Source of the DNA: Bradyrhizobium sediminis | Lineage (GTDB): Bacteria > Pseudomonadota > Alphaproteobacteria > Rhizobiales > Xanthobacteraceae | Reading direction: 5' to 3' | Assembly (NCBI RefSeq): GCF_018736105.1 | Contig: NZ_CP076135.1 | Span: 1,362,001-1,426,000 of the forward strand | DNA length: 64,000 nt | Part shown: positions 24,032 to 32,057 of the stretch, in pieces | Numbering within the stretch: position 1 is the stretch's first letter | Layout: each line of letters opens with the position of its first letter | Program-made: the position numbers and the translations under genes | The notes under the pieces: generated by a model | The model's database searches: none | What the model saw: only the letters and a program-made list of their open reading frames with translations | What the model was told of the DNA's origin: nothing

Positions 24032-25387
24032 CTACGACAGCCGCATGTCCAGCAGCCGCCGGCCTTCGGTCTTCAGCAATTTCTTCACCGCGCTGGAAGC
24101 GGCGACCTCGCCCTGGTTGGCGTAGGCCTCGTGGTTCTTTTCGATATCCTCGAGGCGATAGAGATAGTTGACCATGATCCCGGCGGACTCGCGCATACCC
24201 TTCGGCGAGAGATCGCCGAGCCAGTCGATCCGCTCCAGCCGCGCGCCGTTGCCGAGATGGAATCGCGCCACCGAATCGATCAGCCGGCCCTTCGGCGTGC
24301 GCGCCTTCAGGAAGTAGTAGGCCGCGAGCGGCTCCAGCACCGCGCGCAGTTTTGACGCCAGTTCCGCATCCTCGAACCAGTCGGGCCTGTCGAGATTTTC
24401 CAGCAGCGCCCGCTCCTCGTCGGTGACCGGAACGTCGTTTCCCTGCTTCAGCCACGTGACAAGACCCGGCACCGGCGACAGCGTCACGAAGTTCTCCAAC
24501 TTCGGCAGTTCGCGCCGCAATTCCTCGACCACCTGCTTGATCAGGAAGCTGCCGAACGAGATGCCGCCGAGCCCGCGCTGGGTGTTGGAGATCGAATAGA
24601 ACACCGCGGTGCGGGCGCGCTCGACCGGCACCAGGGTGCGGTCTTCGGCGAGCAGCGGCGCGATCGCGGCGGGAATCGCTTCGGTCAGCGCCACCTCGAC
24701 GAAGATCAGGGGCTCGTCGACCAAGGCGGGATGGAAGAAGGCGTAGCAGCGCCGGTCGACGGGATCGATGCGGCGGCGCAGATCGTCCCAGTCGCGGATC
24801 TCATGCACCGCCTCGTAGCGGATGATCTGTTCCAGAATGTTCGCTGGCGTCTGCCAATCGATTCTGCGCAGCACGAGAAATCCCCTGTTGAACCAAGAAG
24901 ACAAAAGATGCACGGCGTCGCGGTCGACCGCGGCGAGATCCTCGTGCCCATTCATGAGGCGGAGCAGATCGGCGCGCAGCGCCACCAGTTCGCTGGTGCC
25001 ACCGGGCGCGCGGTTCAGCCGCCGGATCAGTTCCTGCCGCCGCGGCTCCGACGCAAAGTGCAGGTCGCTGGCGTCCTCGTCGGAGGGTTGGCTGCGCCAA
25101 GCCTCGATTGCCTGCGCAAGCCGTTCCCGGTCCGGGCCGTAATCGCGGGCCAGGGTTTCGAAGAACGCAAGCCGGCCGGCCTCGTCGAGATTGCGATAGC
25201 GGTCGAGAACCTCGCGCGCCATCGCGGTGCCGGAAGCTTCGCCGCGGCCCGACAGCAGCGCCTCGCACAGTTGGATCAACTCGCTGACGTCCTGTTTCGC
25301 GTCCGTCGACCCCGCGCGCCGCAGCAGGGTGCGGCCGCGCTCGGAAATCGAGGCGAGGAGGTCGGTAAAGAAGGCGTTGCTGCTCAT
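24032..25387 (-). CDS. Malonyl-CoA decarboxylase
   Basis: Converts malonyl-CoA to acetyl-CoA and CO2. The 451-residue protein has an N-terminal helical domain and a C-terminal GNAT-like catalytic domain with YSISNTQRGLGGISFGSFLI (catalytic serine region), FVTLSPVPGLVTWL, FHLGNGARLERIDWL and MVNYLYRLEDIEKNHEAY. This is the MatA/MLYCD family. In rhizobia matA usually lies with matB (malonyl-CoA synthetase) and matR; neither is seen here. No signal or targeting peptide. It is convergent with the ABC transporter and preceded by a 261-bp gap. Confidence 0.95.
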   Translation of the reverse strand: MSSNAFFTDLLASISERGRTLLRRAGSTDAKQDVSELIQLCEALLSGRGEASGTAMAREVLDRYRNLDEAGRLAFFETLARDYGPDRERLAQAIEAWRSQPSDEDASDLHFASEPRRQELIRRLNRAPGGTSELVALRADLLRLMNGHEDLAAVDRDAVHLLSSWFNRGFLVLRRIDWQTPANILEQIIRYEAVHEIRDWDDLRRRIDPVDRRCYAFFHPALVDEPLIFVEVALTEAIPAAIAPLLAEDRTLVPVERARTAVFYSISNTQRGLGGISFGSFLIKQVVEELRRELPKLENFVTLSPVPGLVTWLKQGNDVPVTDEERALLENLDRPDWFEDAELASKLRAVLEPLAAYYFLKARTPKGRLIDSVARFHLGNGARLERIDWLGDLSPKGMRESAGIMVNYLYRLEDIEKNHEAYANQGEVAASSAVKKLLKTEGRRLLDMRLS

Positions 25388-25648
25388 GCCGGGCGGTCGA
25401 ATCCTGATCAGGTGGAATGCTACATGAGAATTAGGGCAGAGTGTGTCACAATCAAGCGGGCAGGGATGAGCAAAAAGGCGTCATGTGCGTGCCCGCCGGG
25501 TTGTCTCGCGTGTTTCCGAAGGGGGTAGCGGTCCCAAACCAAAATATCGAAAACAACCCCATGCAAAGTAAGCGGTAGCGCCGGCAGAGGCCAAACGTGA
25601 TATCTTCAATGGCAGTTCCTGGCGTATTGACTTAAAGGGAGTCCGAGC

Positions 25649-26131
25649 TTGAGCGTTGCCTTCACCAAGGAAGACAGTGCCGAAACGGCATCGGAAACGC
25701 TGTTGCCCGACCGGCCCGTTTCACCGCATCCGAACCTCGTTACGGAAGCCGGATTGAAGGCTCTGGAATTTCAACTCCACGAGGCCCGTGAGGCCTATGA
25801 GACCGCGCAGAAGATCGAAGACGTCAACGAAAGGCGGCGGCAAGCCGCGGTCCCGTTGCGCGATGCGCGCTACTTCGCGGCGAGAGTTCGGACGGCCCAG
25901 GTCATCGCCGACCCTGCGTCAACCGACATTGTCGCCTTTGGGAGCACGGTGGTTTTCAGGCGTGACGATGGGCGCATCCAGAAATATCGGATCGTGGGAG
26001 AGGACGAAGCCGACCCCAAGGCCGGGTCCATTTCCTTTGTATCTCCGGTGGCGAAGTCCCTGATGGGCAAGGCTGTCGGGGATGTCGTCGGCGCATCCGG
26101 TCAGGAGCTCGAGATCATTGCGATCTCGTAG
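25649..26131 (+). CDS. GreA/GreB-family elongation factor
   Basis: 160 residues. The N-terminal coiled coil is LVTEAGLKALEFQLHEAREA followed by YETAQKIEDVNERRRQA. The C-terminal FKBP-like domain has DIVAFGSTVVFRRDDGRIQK and a region around PVAKSLMGKAVGDVV with the Gre signature S/P-x2-K-x-L-x-G-K-x-x-G-D. It would stimulate transcript cleavage by stalled RNA polymerase. It is not the main GreA, whose coiled coil begins at the very N-terminus; here about 30 extra residues precede it. The start codon is TTG with AAAGGGAG about 8 nt upstream. Confidence 0.88.
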   Translation: MSVAFTKEDSAETASETLLPDRPVSPHPNLVTEAGLKALEFQLHEAREAYETAQKIEDVNERRRQAAVPLRDARYFAARVRTAQVIADPASTDIVAFGSTVVFRRDDGRIQKYRIVGEDEADPKAGSISFVSPVAKSLMGKAVGDVVGASGQELEIIAIS

Positions 26132-26149
26132 CGCGCCCGCATCTGGTGC

Positions 26150-26241
26150 CGTCATTGCCGGGCTTGACCCGGTATTCCATCCACTTCGAAACGACTCTTG
26201 ATGAAGAATGATGGATACGCGGGTCAAGCCTGCATATGACG
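26150..26241. repeat. Palindromic intergenic repeat, CGTCATTGCCGGG family
   Basis: A 92-bp imperfect inverted repeat. The left arm CGTCATTGCCGGGCTTGACC is mirrored by GGGTCAAGCCTGCATATGACG, and the inner arms are TCCATC and GATGGA. It lies downstream of the Gre gene and may act as a terminator-like hairpin. It belongs to the same family as the elements at 11605, 48844 and 60449. Confidence 0.8.
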
Positions 26242-26260
26242 ATCTCATTTGGAGCGGCGT

Positions 26261-26298
26261 TGGTCATCCCTCACCTCATTGGTCATCCCTCACCTCAT
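26261..26298. repeat. 19-bp tandem duplication at the 3' end of the AraC gene
   Basis: TGGTCATCCCTCACCTCAT occurs twice head to tail (26261-26279 and 26280-26298). The second copy contains the stop codon and last codons of the AraC-type gene; the first lies just outside it. It looks like a recent slippage duplication without effect on the protein. Confidence 0.85.
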
Positions 26299-27099
26299 CT
26301 CCGCAAACTCCGTCGGCGTCTTGCCGGTCACCTGCCGGAACGCGTGCGAAAAGGCCGGCACGCTGGCGTAGCCGAGATCGGATGCGAGTTGCTTGACCGA
26401 GACGTTGGCGTCGACGGAAAGTTTTTCGATCGCAGCCGCGATGCGCGCGCGCTGGCACCAGCTTTTGAAGCTCAACTGCGTCTCCGACGAGAACAGCCGC
26501 GACAGCGTCCGCGCCGAGGTTCCGACCTCGCGCGCCAGCGTCTCGATCTCGTGGCTGCCCGTGGGGTCGGCGAGCACGATGTCGGCGGCGCGGCGGCAGC
26601 GCGGTTCGTGCGGCAGGGGAATGAAGGTGGCGGAATTCTCGGCCTGATGCAGTTCGAGCATGGCGAGCTTGACCAGCAGTCCGGTACGACCAGGATCGTC
26701 GCGGCCGTCGAACAGCGCCAGGATCGCCTGGTGCAGCAAGGGCGAGACCCGCACCACGAATTCGGCATCGAGACTCGCGCTGCGGACTTCCCGATCGAGC
26801 CAGGCGAGGTCGAAATACAGCGTCCGCATGTCCGTATCCGCCAGCATGTCGATGGCGTGTTCAAGCCGCGCCGGCACCCACACGGCGCGGTCCGGCGGCA
26901 CCAGCCAGCGTCCCTTCGGCGTGGTGACCTGCATGGTGCCGCGGGCTGCGTACACCAGTTGCGCCTCGCGGTGCATATGGGTGTCGAGCCGGACGCCCTT
27001 CCTGTAGTGGTTCGCAATCATGTGGACGCCGTCGCCGGTCGAGATACGGCGCCCCTTGATCCCTGCAATTGGCTTTTCGGCGATATTCATTGGCCGCAT
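26290..27099 (-). CDS. AraC family transcriptional regulator with N-terminal cupin domain
   Basis: 269 residues. The N-terminal AraC-type cupin includes RKGVRLDTHMHREAQLVYAA and GRWLVPPDRAVWVPARLEHA. The C-terminal double helix-turn-helix includes EIETLAREVGTSARTLSRLF and VKQLASDLGYASVPAFSHAF followed by RQVTGKTPTEF. It resembles regulators that control a divergent transporter gene, such as NimR. Its start is 52 bp from the MFS gene, so one shared operator region can control both. Confidence 0.92.
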   Translation of the reverse strand: MRPMNIAEKPIAGIKGRRISTGDGVHMIANHYRKGVRLDTHMHREAQLVYAARGTMQVTTPKGRWLVPPDRAVWVPARLEHAIDMLADTDMRTLYFDLAWLDREVRSASLDAEFVVRVSPLLHQAILALFDGRDDPGRTGLLVKLAMLELHQAENSATFIPLPHEPRCRRAADIVLADPTGSHEIETLAREVGTSARTLSRLFSSETQLSFKSWCQRARIAAAIEKLSVDANVSVKQLASDLGYASVPAFSHAFRQVTGKTPTEFAEMR

Positions 27100-27151
27100 C
27101 CCGTCAGCTCAACAACGTATAACCTATTTCAGGAAACAGCGGGATTCGCCA

Positions 27152-28330
27152 ATGAACAGCCCGAGCCGGGTGATCGGCTTTGTCAACGCCGCCCACTTCA
27201 TCGACCATTATTCGATGCTGATCTTTGCCGCCGCTGTCATCGTGATGGGGCCGGCGCTCGGCATGGCCTATTCGGAGCTGTTGCCTCACGCGACGCCGGG
27301 CTTCGTCGCCTTCGGCGCCGGCTCGCTGTTGACCGGCTGGCTCGGCGACCGCTGGAGCCGCCGCCACATGATGGTGATCTTCTTTGCCGGGATCGGCCTG
27401 TCGATGATCGCGGTCGGCCTGGTGCAGAGCCCGCTGCAGCTCGGCGCGGCGCTGTTGTCGATCGGCCTGTTCGCGTCGATCTACCATCCGGTCGGCACCG
27501 CCATGATCGTGTCCTATGCCGACCGGCTCGGCCGCGAGATGGGGCTGAACGGCGTCTGGGGCAATCTCGGCGTGGCGTCGTCGGCGCTGGTTACCGGCGT
27601 GATCGGCCAGTATCTCGGCTGGCGCTGGGCTTTTGTCATTCCCGGCATCGTCACGATCCTGATCGGCGTCGCGTTTGCGCGGATGGTGGTCCACGAGGAC
27701 CGCTCCGGCTTCAAGCAGGCGGCGGCACAGGCGCGGGTGGCGAAGAAGGACATGTGGCGGGTGATCCTGGCGCTGTTCATCGTGGTGATCGCGATATCCA
27801 CCACCTTCAACGCGGTGACGGTGGCGCTGCCGAAGCTGTTCGCGGAACGGCTCGTCGACATGACCAGGAGCCCGGCGCTGCTCGGGGTGATCGCGGCCTG
27901 CGTCTATGTGTTCGGCGCGATGACGCAATATACCATCGGCAGGCTGATCGACCGCTACTCGCTGAAGGCCATCTCCCTGCCGCTGTCCCTGCTGCTGGCG
28001 CCATTCCTGTATCTGGCGGCGACGCTGTCGAACCTGCCGCTGATCCTGGCTTCGATCGGCATCGTGATGGGCGCGTTCGGACAGGTGACCGTCAACGACG
28101 CCATGGTCGGCAAATACACCAGTGAGGAATGGCGCAGCAGAGCCTATTCGGTGCGCTATTTCCTCGGCTTCACCGCGGCCGGCGCTTCGGTCGGCCTGGT
28201 GGCGTGGCTTTACGAGCAGGGCGGTTTCGTCACCATGCTGCAGGCCTTCGGCGGGCTGTGTTTGCTGGTGATCGCCGCCGCCATCATCCTGCCGACGGAG
28301 ATCAAGGTGCCGGCGACCAGCGCGAATTGA
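27152..28330 (+). CDS. MFS transporter
   Basis: 392 residues with about 12 membrane segments. The loop 2-3 MFS motif is GSLLTGWLGDRWSRRHMMV. The protein begins MNSPSRVIGFVNAAHFIDHY, a start typical of the fosmidomycin-resistance/CynX-like group. The ATG at 27152 is preceded by AGGAAACAG. Its last 29 bp overlap the convergent VanZ-like gene. It is probably regulated by the divergent AraC protein and exports or imports a small organic compound that cannot be named from sequence. Confidence 0.92.
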   Translation: MNSPSRVIGFVNAAHFIDHYSMLIFAAAVIVMGPALGMAYSELLPHATPGFVAFGAGSLLTGWLGDRWSRRHMMVIFFAGIGLSMIAVGLVQSPLQLGAALLSIGLFASIYHPVGTAMIVSYADRLGREMGLNGVWGNLGVASSALVTGVIGQYLGWRWAFVIPGIVTILIGVAFARMVVHEDRSGFKQAAAQARVAKKDMWRVILALFIVVIAISTTFNAVTVALPKLFAERLVDMTRSPALLGVIAACVYVFGAMTQYTIGRLIDRYSLKAISLPLSLLLAPFLYLAATLSNLPLILASIGIVMGAFGQVTVNDAMVGKYTSEEWRSRAYSVRYFLGFTAAGASVGLVAWLYEQGGFVTMLQAFGGLCLLVIAAAIILPTEIKVPATSAN

Positions 28331-28670
28331 TGGCGCCTGCCGCGAAGGCGATCACGTAGCCGACGGCAGCGCCGATCGCGGCGCCCAGCGATTTGAGCTC
28401 CACATCGCGCAGGCTCGGATGACGGCCGGCGGCGATGAACTGCAGCGGCTCGAATAGCGCCGCCGCCAGCGACAGCGCCAGCACGATCAGCCAGAGTTTC
28501 CTGGGATAGGCTGCGGCAAACAGCGCGCCCACGCTAGCCATCGCGCAGAAGCGCTCGATGTTTGGCGACAACCCCGTGGTGGGGCGGAAACCGATCGGTA
28601 CGATCGTGACCAGGAGAACGATCGCAATCGAGAGCCAGGCCGCGCCCCTGATAACCCGCCGCATATTCAT
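28302..28670 (-). CDS. VanZ-like small membrane protein
   Basis: 122 residues with four hydrophobic segments (AAWLSIAIVLLVTIVPIGF, CAMASVGALFAAAYP, LWLIVLALSLAAALFEPLQF, LGAAIGAAVGYVIAF). The pattern P.GFRP....NIERF and LFEPLQFI..GRHPS..D is the VanZ-like family seen next to exopolysaccharide genes in Bradyrhizobium. Function unknown. The ATG at 28670 follows AAGGA; a GTG at 28688 is an alternative. It overlaps the convergent MFS gene at its 3' end. Confidence 0.8.
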   Translation of the reverse strand: MNMRRVIRGAAWLSIAIVLLVTIVPIGFRPTTGLSPNIERFCAMASVGALFAAAYPRKLWLIVLALSLAAALFEPLQFIAAGRHPSLRDVELKSLGAAIGAAVGYVIAFAAGAINSRWSPAP

Positions 28671-28694
28671 CACGCTGCAGTCCTTCACATCGGC

Positions 28695-29678
28695 TCAATG
28701 CCTGAAAAGCTTTCGGAAAAGCTTTTGCGACTTGGGAAACCGGTTGTTGTCGATCTGGGTCGGCCATAATCCGTCGACGTCGAAATAGGCCGCATAGGCG
28801 ATGCTGTTCTGGTTCTTCCGGAACCAGTCATGCATCTGCTGGATGAAGAAGGGGTTGTCGCCGAACTGGCCGACGCCCCATTCCGGGTAACTCATGCGCT
28901 TGCCGTGTCGGGCGGCAAAGTCGCGCTGCCATTGCAGGCCGAACGGCGCTTTCAGATAATAAGTGTCCCAGCGTTCCTGCGGCGATCCCTCATACTTGAA
29001 ATCGTAGACATCGAGACCGATGTAATCGACCACGTCGTCGCCGGGATAAGCGAGGTCGGCCGCGAGTTCCTGCGGGCCCCATCCCGGGCACCAGTCGTAT
29101 TTGAAGCCGTCCGAATGCCGCCTGAAAATTCCGACAACGCGCCGGAAGGCGGCGATGTAGTCGGCCTCTTGGCCCTTGGCGAACCAAGGGGAGTCGACGA
29201 GATTCATCTCCCAGCCGAGCCGGATGATCGCCTTCGGCTGGGCCTCGGCAATCGCTCTTGCCGCGGCCTCGAACTCGGCGTCGCGCAGGCCGTTGGCGAT
29301 CTCCGCGAGCGGCGTTCCCTTCACCGTCAGCGGAACCGACCAGACCACGTTTCGCGCCGGGTTGAGCTTGTTCCACATCCCCGGCACCCAGCTCAATTTG
29401 AAGAAATCCTCCCAGGTCGATTGGGCGTAGAAATCGACGCCGAGCACCGACGACGGCGTCTGGTTCAGCCATTTTTCCCAGGCCTGAAGCATGCGTTCGC
29501 GGCCATCGGGCCCCCAGTTGACGAAGGCGCCGGCAAATTTGGCGGAGTCCGAACCGATGCGCGATATGCTCTTGACTTCGCCATGGGCCGGAGGGATGCC
29601 GCCGAGCGCCAAAACCGCCACAACGATCGCCGGGCCGAGAAGCGCCCACGCCGTGCGCGCGCGCTCAGTTCGAAACAT
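28695..29678 (-). CDS. Secreted GH26-like glycoside hydrolase
   Basis: 327 residues with an N-terminal signal segment (ALLGPAIVVAVLALGGIPPA followed by HGE), so it acts in the periplasm or outside. The fold resembles the GH26 beta-mannanase clan: the probable acid/base is Glu in IIRLGWEMNLV and the probable nucleophile Glu in MSYPEWGVGQFGDN. Aromatic residues such as YDWCPGWGPQE could line a sugar cleft. Its start overlaps the acyltransferase stop by 14 nt, so it belongs to the same polysaccharide operon. It could trim or degrade the exopolysaccharide made there. The substrate is unknown. Confidence 0.8.
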   Translation of the reverse strand: MFRTERARTAWALLGPAIVVAVLALGGIPPAHGEVKSISRIGSDSAKFAGAFVNWGPDGRERMLQAWEKWLNQTPSSVLGVDFYAQSTWEDFFKLSWVPGMWNKLNPARNVVWSVPLTVKGTPLAEIANGLRDAEFEAAARAIAEAQPKAIIRLGWEMNLVDSPWFAKGQEADYIAAFRRVVGIFRRHSDGFKYDWCPGWGPQELAADLAYPGDDVVDYIGLDVYDFKYEGSPQERWDTYYLKAPFGLQWQRDFAARHGKRMSYPEWGVGQFGDNPFFIQQMHDWFRKNQNSIAYAAYFDVDGLWPTQIDNNRFPKSQKLFRKLFRH

Positions 29679-31566
29679 CGTCGGCCCTCGCCAGTTTGCC
29701 GATAAAGGCGGTTGAGAGCCTTCGCCCCACGACCACCGAACCCTTCGCCGTGAGGTGGCCCGCGTCGAACTGCAGGGGAATGTCGGCTTCGGCGAATTCA
29801 TCGCAGACGCCGTTGCGGCACACGGAATCATAGACCGAAACGTAAGCCGCGCCCTCGGCCGCGACGACCCGCCGCATCGCCCGGTCGCGCTCCAGAACCC
29901 CGGCCTTGCGCATGGTCCCGGCGACCGCCGGATTGTTTTGCAGGATTTCATCAGCAAGCAGCCGCGGCAGCGCGCTGTCATATTCGACGATCGGCCCGAG
30001 TACGGTGACGTCGAACCCCCTCGATTTCAGTATCCTGAGCGTGGCCGACAGGATCGGCAGATCCTCGTCCTTCCATGACGCGGCGAGCAGAATCTTGTCG
30101 ACCTTGTTGTTGACGAGGAAGTTGCCAAAGACAAAGTCCATCAGCCTCCGGCAAAATGGCGTGTCATGCCGCGAGCCGGGCTGTACGGCCGGCCGGCACA
30201 GGCTGGCAGTGGCCTGCAATACGTTGACTTCCGGCATCGATGAAGACAGACCGAACCAGAGATGGGCGGCGTGGCTGTCGCCGACCAGAAGGTAATTCGG
30301 CCGCTTGGCGTCCAGCTTCAAGCAGGCCGGCGTATCGAGCTGTTGGCGGCTCGAGGCCAGATAGCATTGCCCGGACCGGAACGCGGCCGAGGGATCGTAG
30401 GCGAGATAGGAGGCGATCGACACCACACGCTCGGGAAAGCGGAACGGCGCGCCGCCGACGAACAGCACGAGGCCACACATTGCCAGCGCCGAAGCCATCG
30501 CGGCGGAGGACATGGCGAAGACCGTCGCCTTGGAGGTTTCGCGAGCCTTCGAGCGGAACGGCGTCTCGACGAATTTCCACGACAGGAAGGCGATGCCGGT
30601 CGAGGCCGCGATCAGCGCAAGCTTGGTGACGATGCCGGATGAGTTGGCAAGCAGCAGCCCGTCGGTGCGTTGAAATACCATCAGCGGCCAATGCCACAGA
30701 TACAGCGAGTAGGAGATCAGGCCGATGAAGGCGACCGGCCGCAGCGATAACAGCCGTCCAACCGTCGAAACGCCGCTTTCGCTGGAGGCAATCACCAGCG
30801 TGGCGCCGACGCTGGCGAGCGCCGTCATCAAGAGCAACGGAGCCGAGGGCGAACCAACGAGTATCGCGACGAGCAGAAGCAGGATCCCCATCGCGCCGCA
30901 GGCAGTTTTCCAGAATGCGGTCCTGGGCGCCGGAATGAATCCAATCGACAGCAGCGCACCGAGCGCCAGCTCCCAGGCCCGAAACGGCGTGAGATAGAAC
31001 ACGAAGGTGGTGTTGCGATAGCTGATCGCGAGCGCCGCCGCAAAGGAAAGTACTGCGGCCACGGCGAACAACAGCCCGGCCCGTTTCGGTGCGACGCGCC
31101 AGGCGAGCAGCATCGCCAAGGGAACGATGAGGTAGAACTGCTCTTCGACGCCGAGCGACCAGGTATGCAACAGCGGCTTGGTTTCGGCCGGAGCGTCGAA
31201 ATAGCCGGCGGTGCCCGCGAAATAGACGTTGGAAATCGAGCCGGCCGCGCTGGCGAGGCTCCGGGCATAATCTTCGAGCTCGACCGGCAGGCAGTAGACA
31301 TAGGCCAGAACGCTGGTGACCAGGAACATGACGAACAGCGCGGGCAGGATGCGCAGCGCCCGGCGCTTGTAGAAACTCCCGAGCGAGAACGTTTCCTTGC
31401 GGATGTCCGCATCGATCATGCCGCAGATCAGATAGCCGGAGATCACGAAGAAGATATCGACGCCGACGAAGCCGCCGGGAAAACCGGGAACGCCGGCGTG
31501 GTAGAGAACGACTGGAACGACGGCAAGCGCCCGCAGGCCGTCGATATCGGCGCGATATTTCATCAT
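29665..31566 (-). CDS. OafA/YrhL-type membrane acyltransferase with C-terminal SGNH domain
   Basis: 633 residues. The N-terminal part (about 1-350) is an acyltransferase-3 domain of about ten membrane segments, with YRADIDGLRALAVVPVVLYH, FFVISGYLI and LLHTWSLGVEEQFYL. The C-terminal part (about 400-620) is an SGNH domain with the catalytic serine in YLLVGDSHAAHLW and the Asp-x-x-His base in QFDAGHLTAKG. Such fusions O-acetylate lipopolysaccharide or exopolysaccharide. The gene is preceded by a small frame with an ATGA overlap and followed by the GH26-like gene. Confidence 0.94.
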   Translation of the reverse strand: MMKYRADIDGLRALAVVPVVLYHAGVPGFPGGFVGVDIFFVISGYLICGMIDADIRKETFSLGSFYKRRALRILPALFVMFLVTSVLAYVYCLPVELEDYARSLASAAGSISNVYFAGTAGYFDAPAETKPLLHTWSLGVEEQFYLIVPLAMLLAWRVAPKRAGLLFAVAAVLSFAAALAISYRNTTFVFYLTPFRAWELALGALLSIGFIPAPRTAFWKTACGAMGILLLLVAILVGSPSAPLLLMTALASVGATLVIASSESGVSTVGRLLSLRPVAFIGLISYSLYLWHWPLMVFQRTDGLLLANSSGIVTKLALIAASTGIAFLSWKFVETPFRSKARETSKATVFAMSSAAMASALAMCGLVLFVGGAPFRFPERVVSIASYLAYDPSAAFRSGQCYLASSRQQLDTPACLKLDAKRPNYLLVGDSHAAHLWFGLSSSMPEVNVLQATASLCRPAVQPGSRHDTPFCRRLMDFVFGNFLVNNKVDKILLAASWKDEDLPILSATLRILKSRGFDVTVLGPIVEYDSALPRLLADEILQNNPAVAGTMRKAGVLERDRAMRRVVAAEGAAYVSVYDSVCRNGVCDEFAEADIPLQFDAGHLTAKGSVVVGRRLSTAFIGKLARADDVSN

Positions 31567-31778
31567 TCACGCCTCAAGGCGGCGAGCACGAGAGGAACCG
31601 GTTCCGTGGCGGAGGCGCGCAAGGCGTTAACGATCCGGCCGGAGCGGTCGCCGCAGACGGCCTTCGCCGTCGCAAAACCGGACACCCCGGACAGTCCGGC
31701 TGTGCCGAAAAGAGTTGGTGCCGCGGCCTTCACGCCATCAGCGCGAACAAACCGCGCGAAATATGTTCCGATCGTCAT
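31563..31778 (-). CDS. Possible small protein upstream of the acyltransferase
   Basis: 71 residues from the ATG at 31778 (MTIGTYFARFVRADG...), preceded by GAAGG. Its stop overlaps the acyltransferase ATG as ATGA, which suggests coupled translation. I recognise no family. There are no membrane segments, and the composition (Ala, Arg, Val) is near background, so a non-coding leader remains possible. The frame stays open upstream to 31865, but that part lies in an 18-bp tandem repeat and is unlikely to be translated. Confidence 0.35.
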   Translation of the reverse strand: MTIGTYFARFVRADGVKAAAPTLFGTAGLSGVSGFATAKAVCGDRSGRIVNALRASATEPVPLVLAALRRE

Positions 31779-31825
31779 GCGTTCACACCTTCGCCGAGGG
31801 AGTCGGCGATGTGGGCTAGCCTTCT

Positions 31826-31878
31826 GCAATATCCGGTCCAGCCGCAATATCCGGTCCAGCCGCAATATCCGGTCCAGC
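31826..31878. repeat. 18-bp tandem repeat, nearly three copies
   Basis: GCAATATCCGGTCCAGCC is repeated at 31826, 31844 and 31862, the last copy one base short. It lies between the divergent acyltransferase and O-antigen-ligase-like genes, where their control region should be. The copies are identical, so the expansion is recent. Iterons for a regulator or simple slippage are both possible. Confidence 0.9.
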
Positions 31879-32057
31879 GCGCCGCAGCGTTCGGCAAGTG
31901 TGGCCGCATGGTTAAAGCGAGTTCATTAACCGACACGGGAAGATTGCGGCGCCAATGCGCGCATGCTGCTCTATAATTTAGGTTTGGAGTATTGGCTTTA
32001 GCACGCCGCTCGGGACGAAGCGTTCCGGACGATCCACCACAGCCGACGAGTCTTGCC

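Noticed and set aside
26236..28125. A 629-codon plus-strand frame across the AraC and MFS genes
   Set aside because: It runs antisense to AraC and out of frame with the MFS gene, both of which are complete with good starts.
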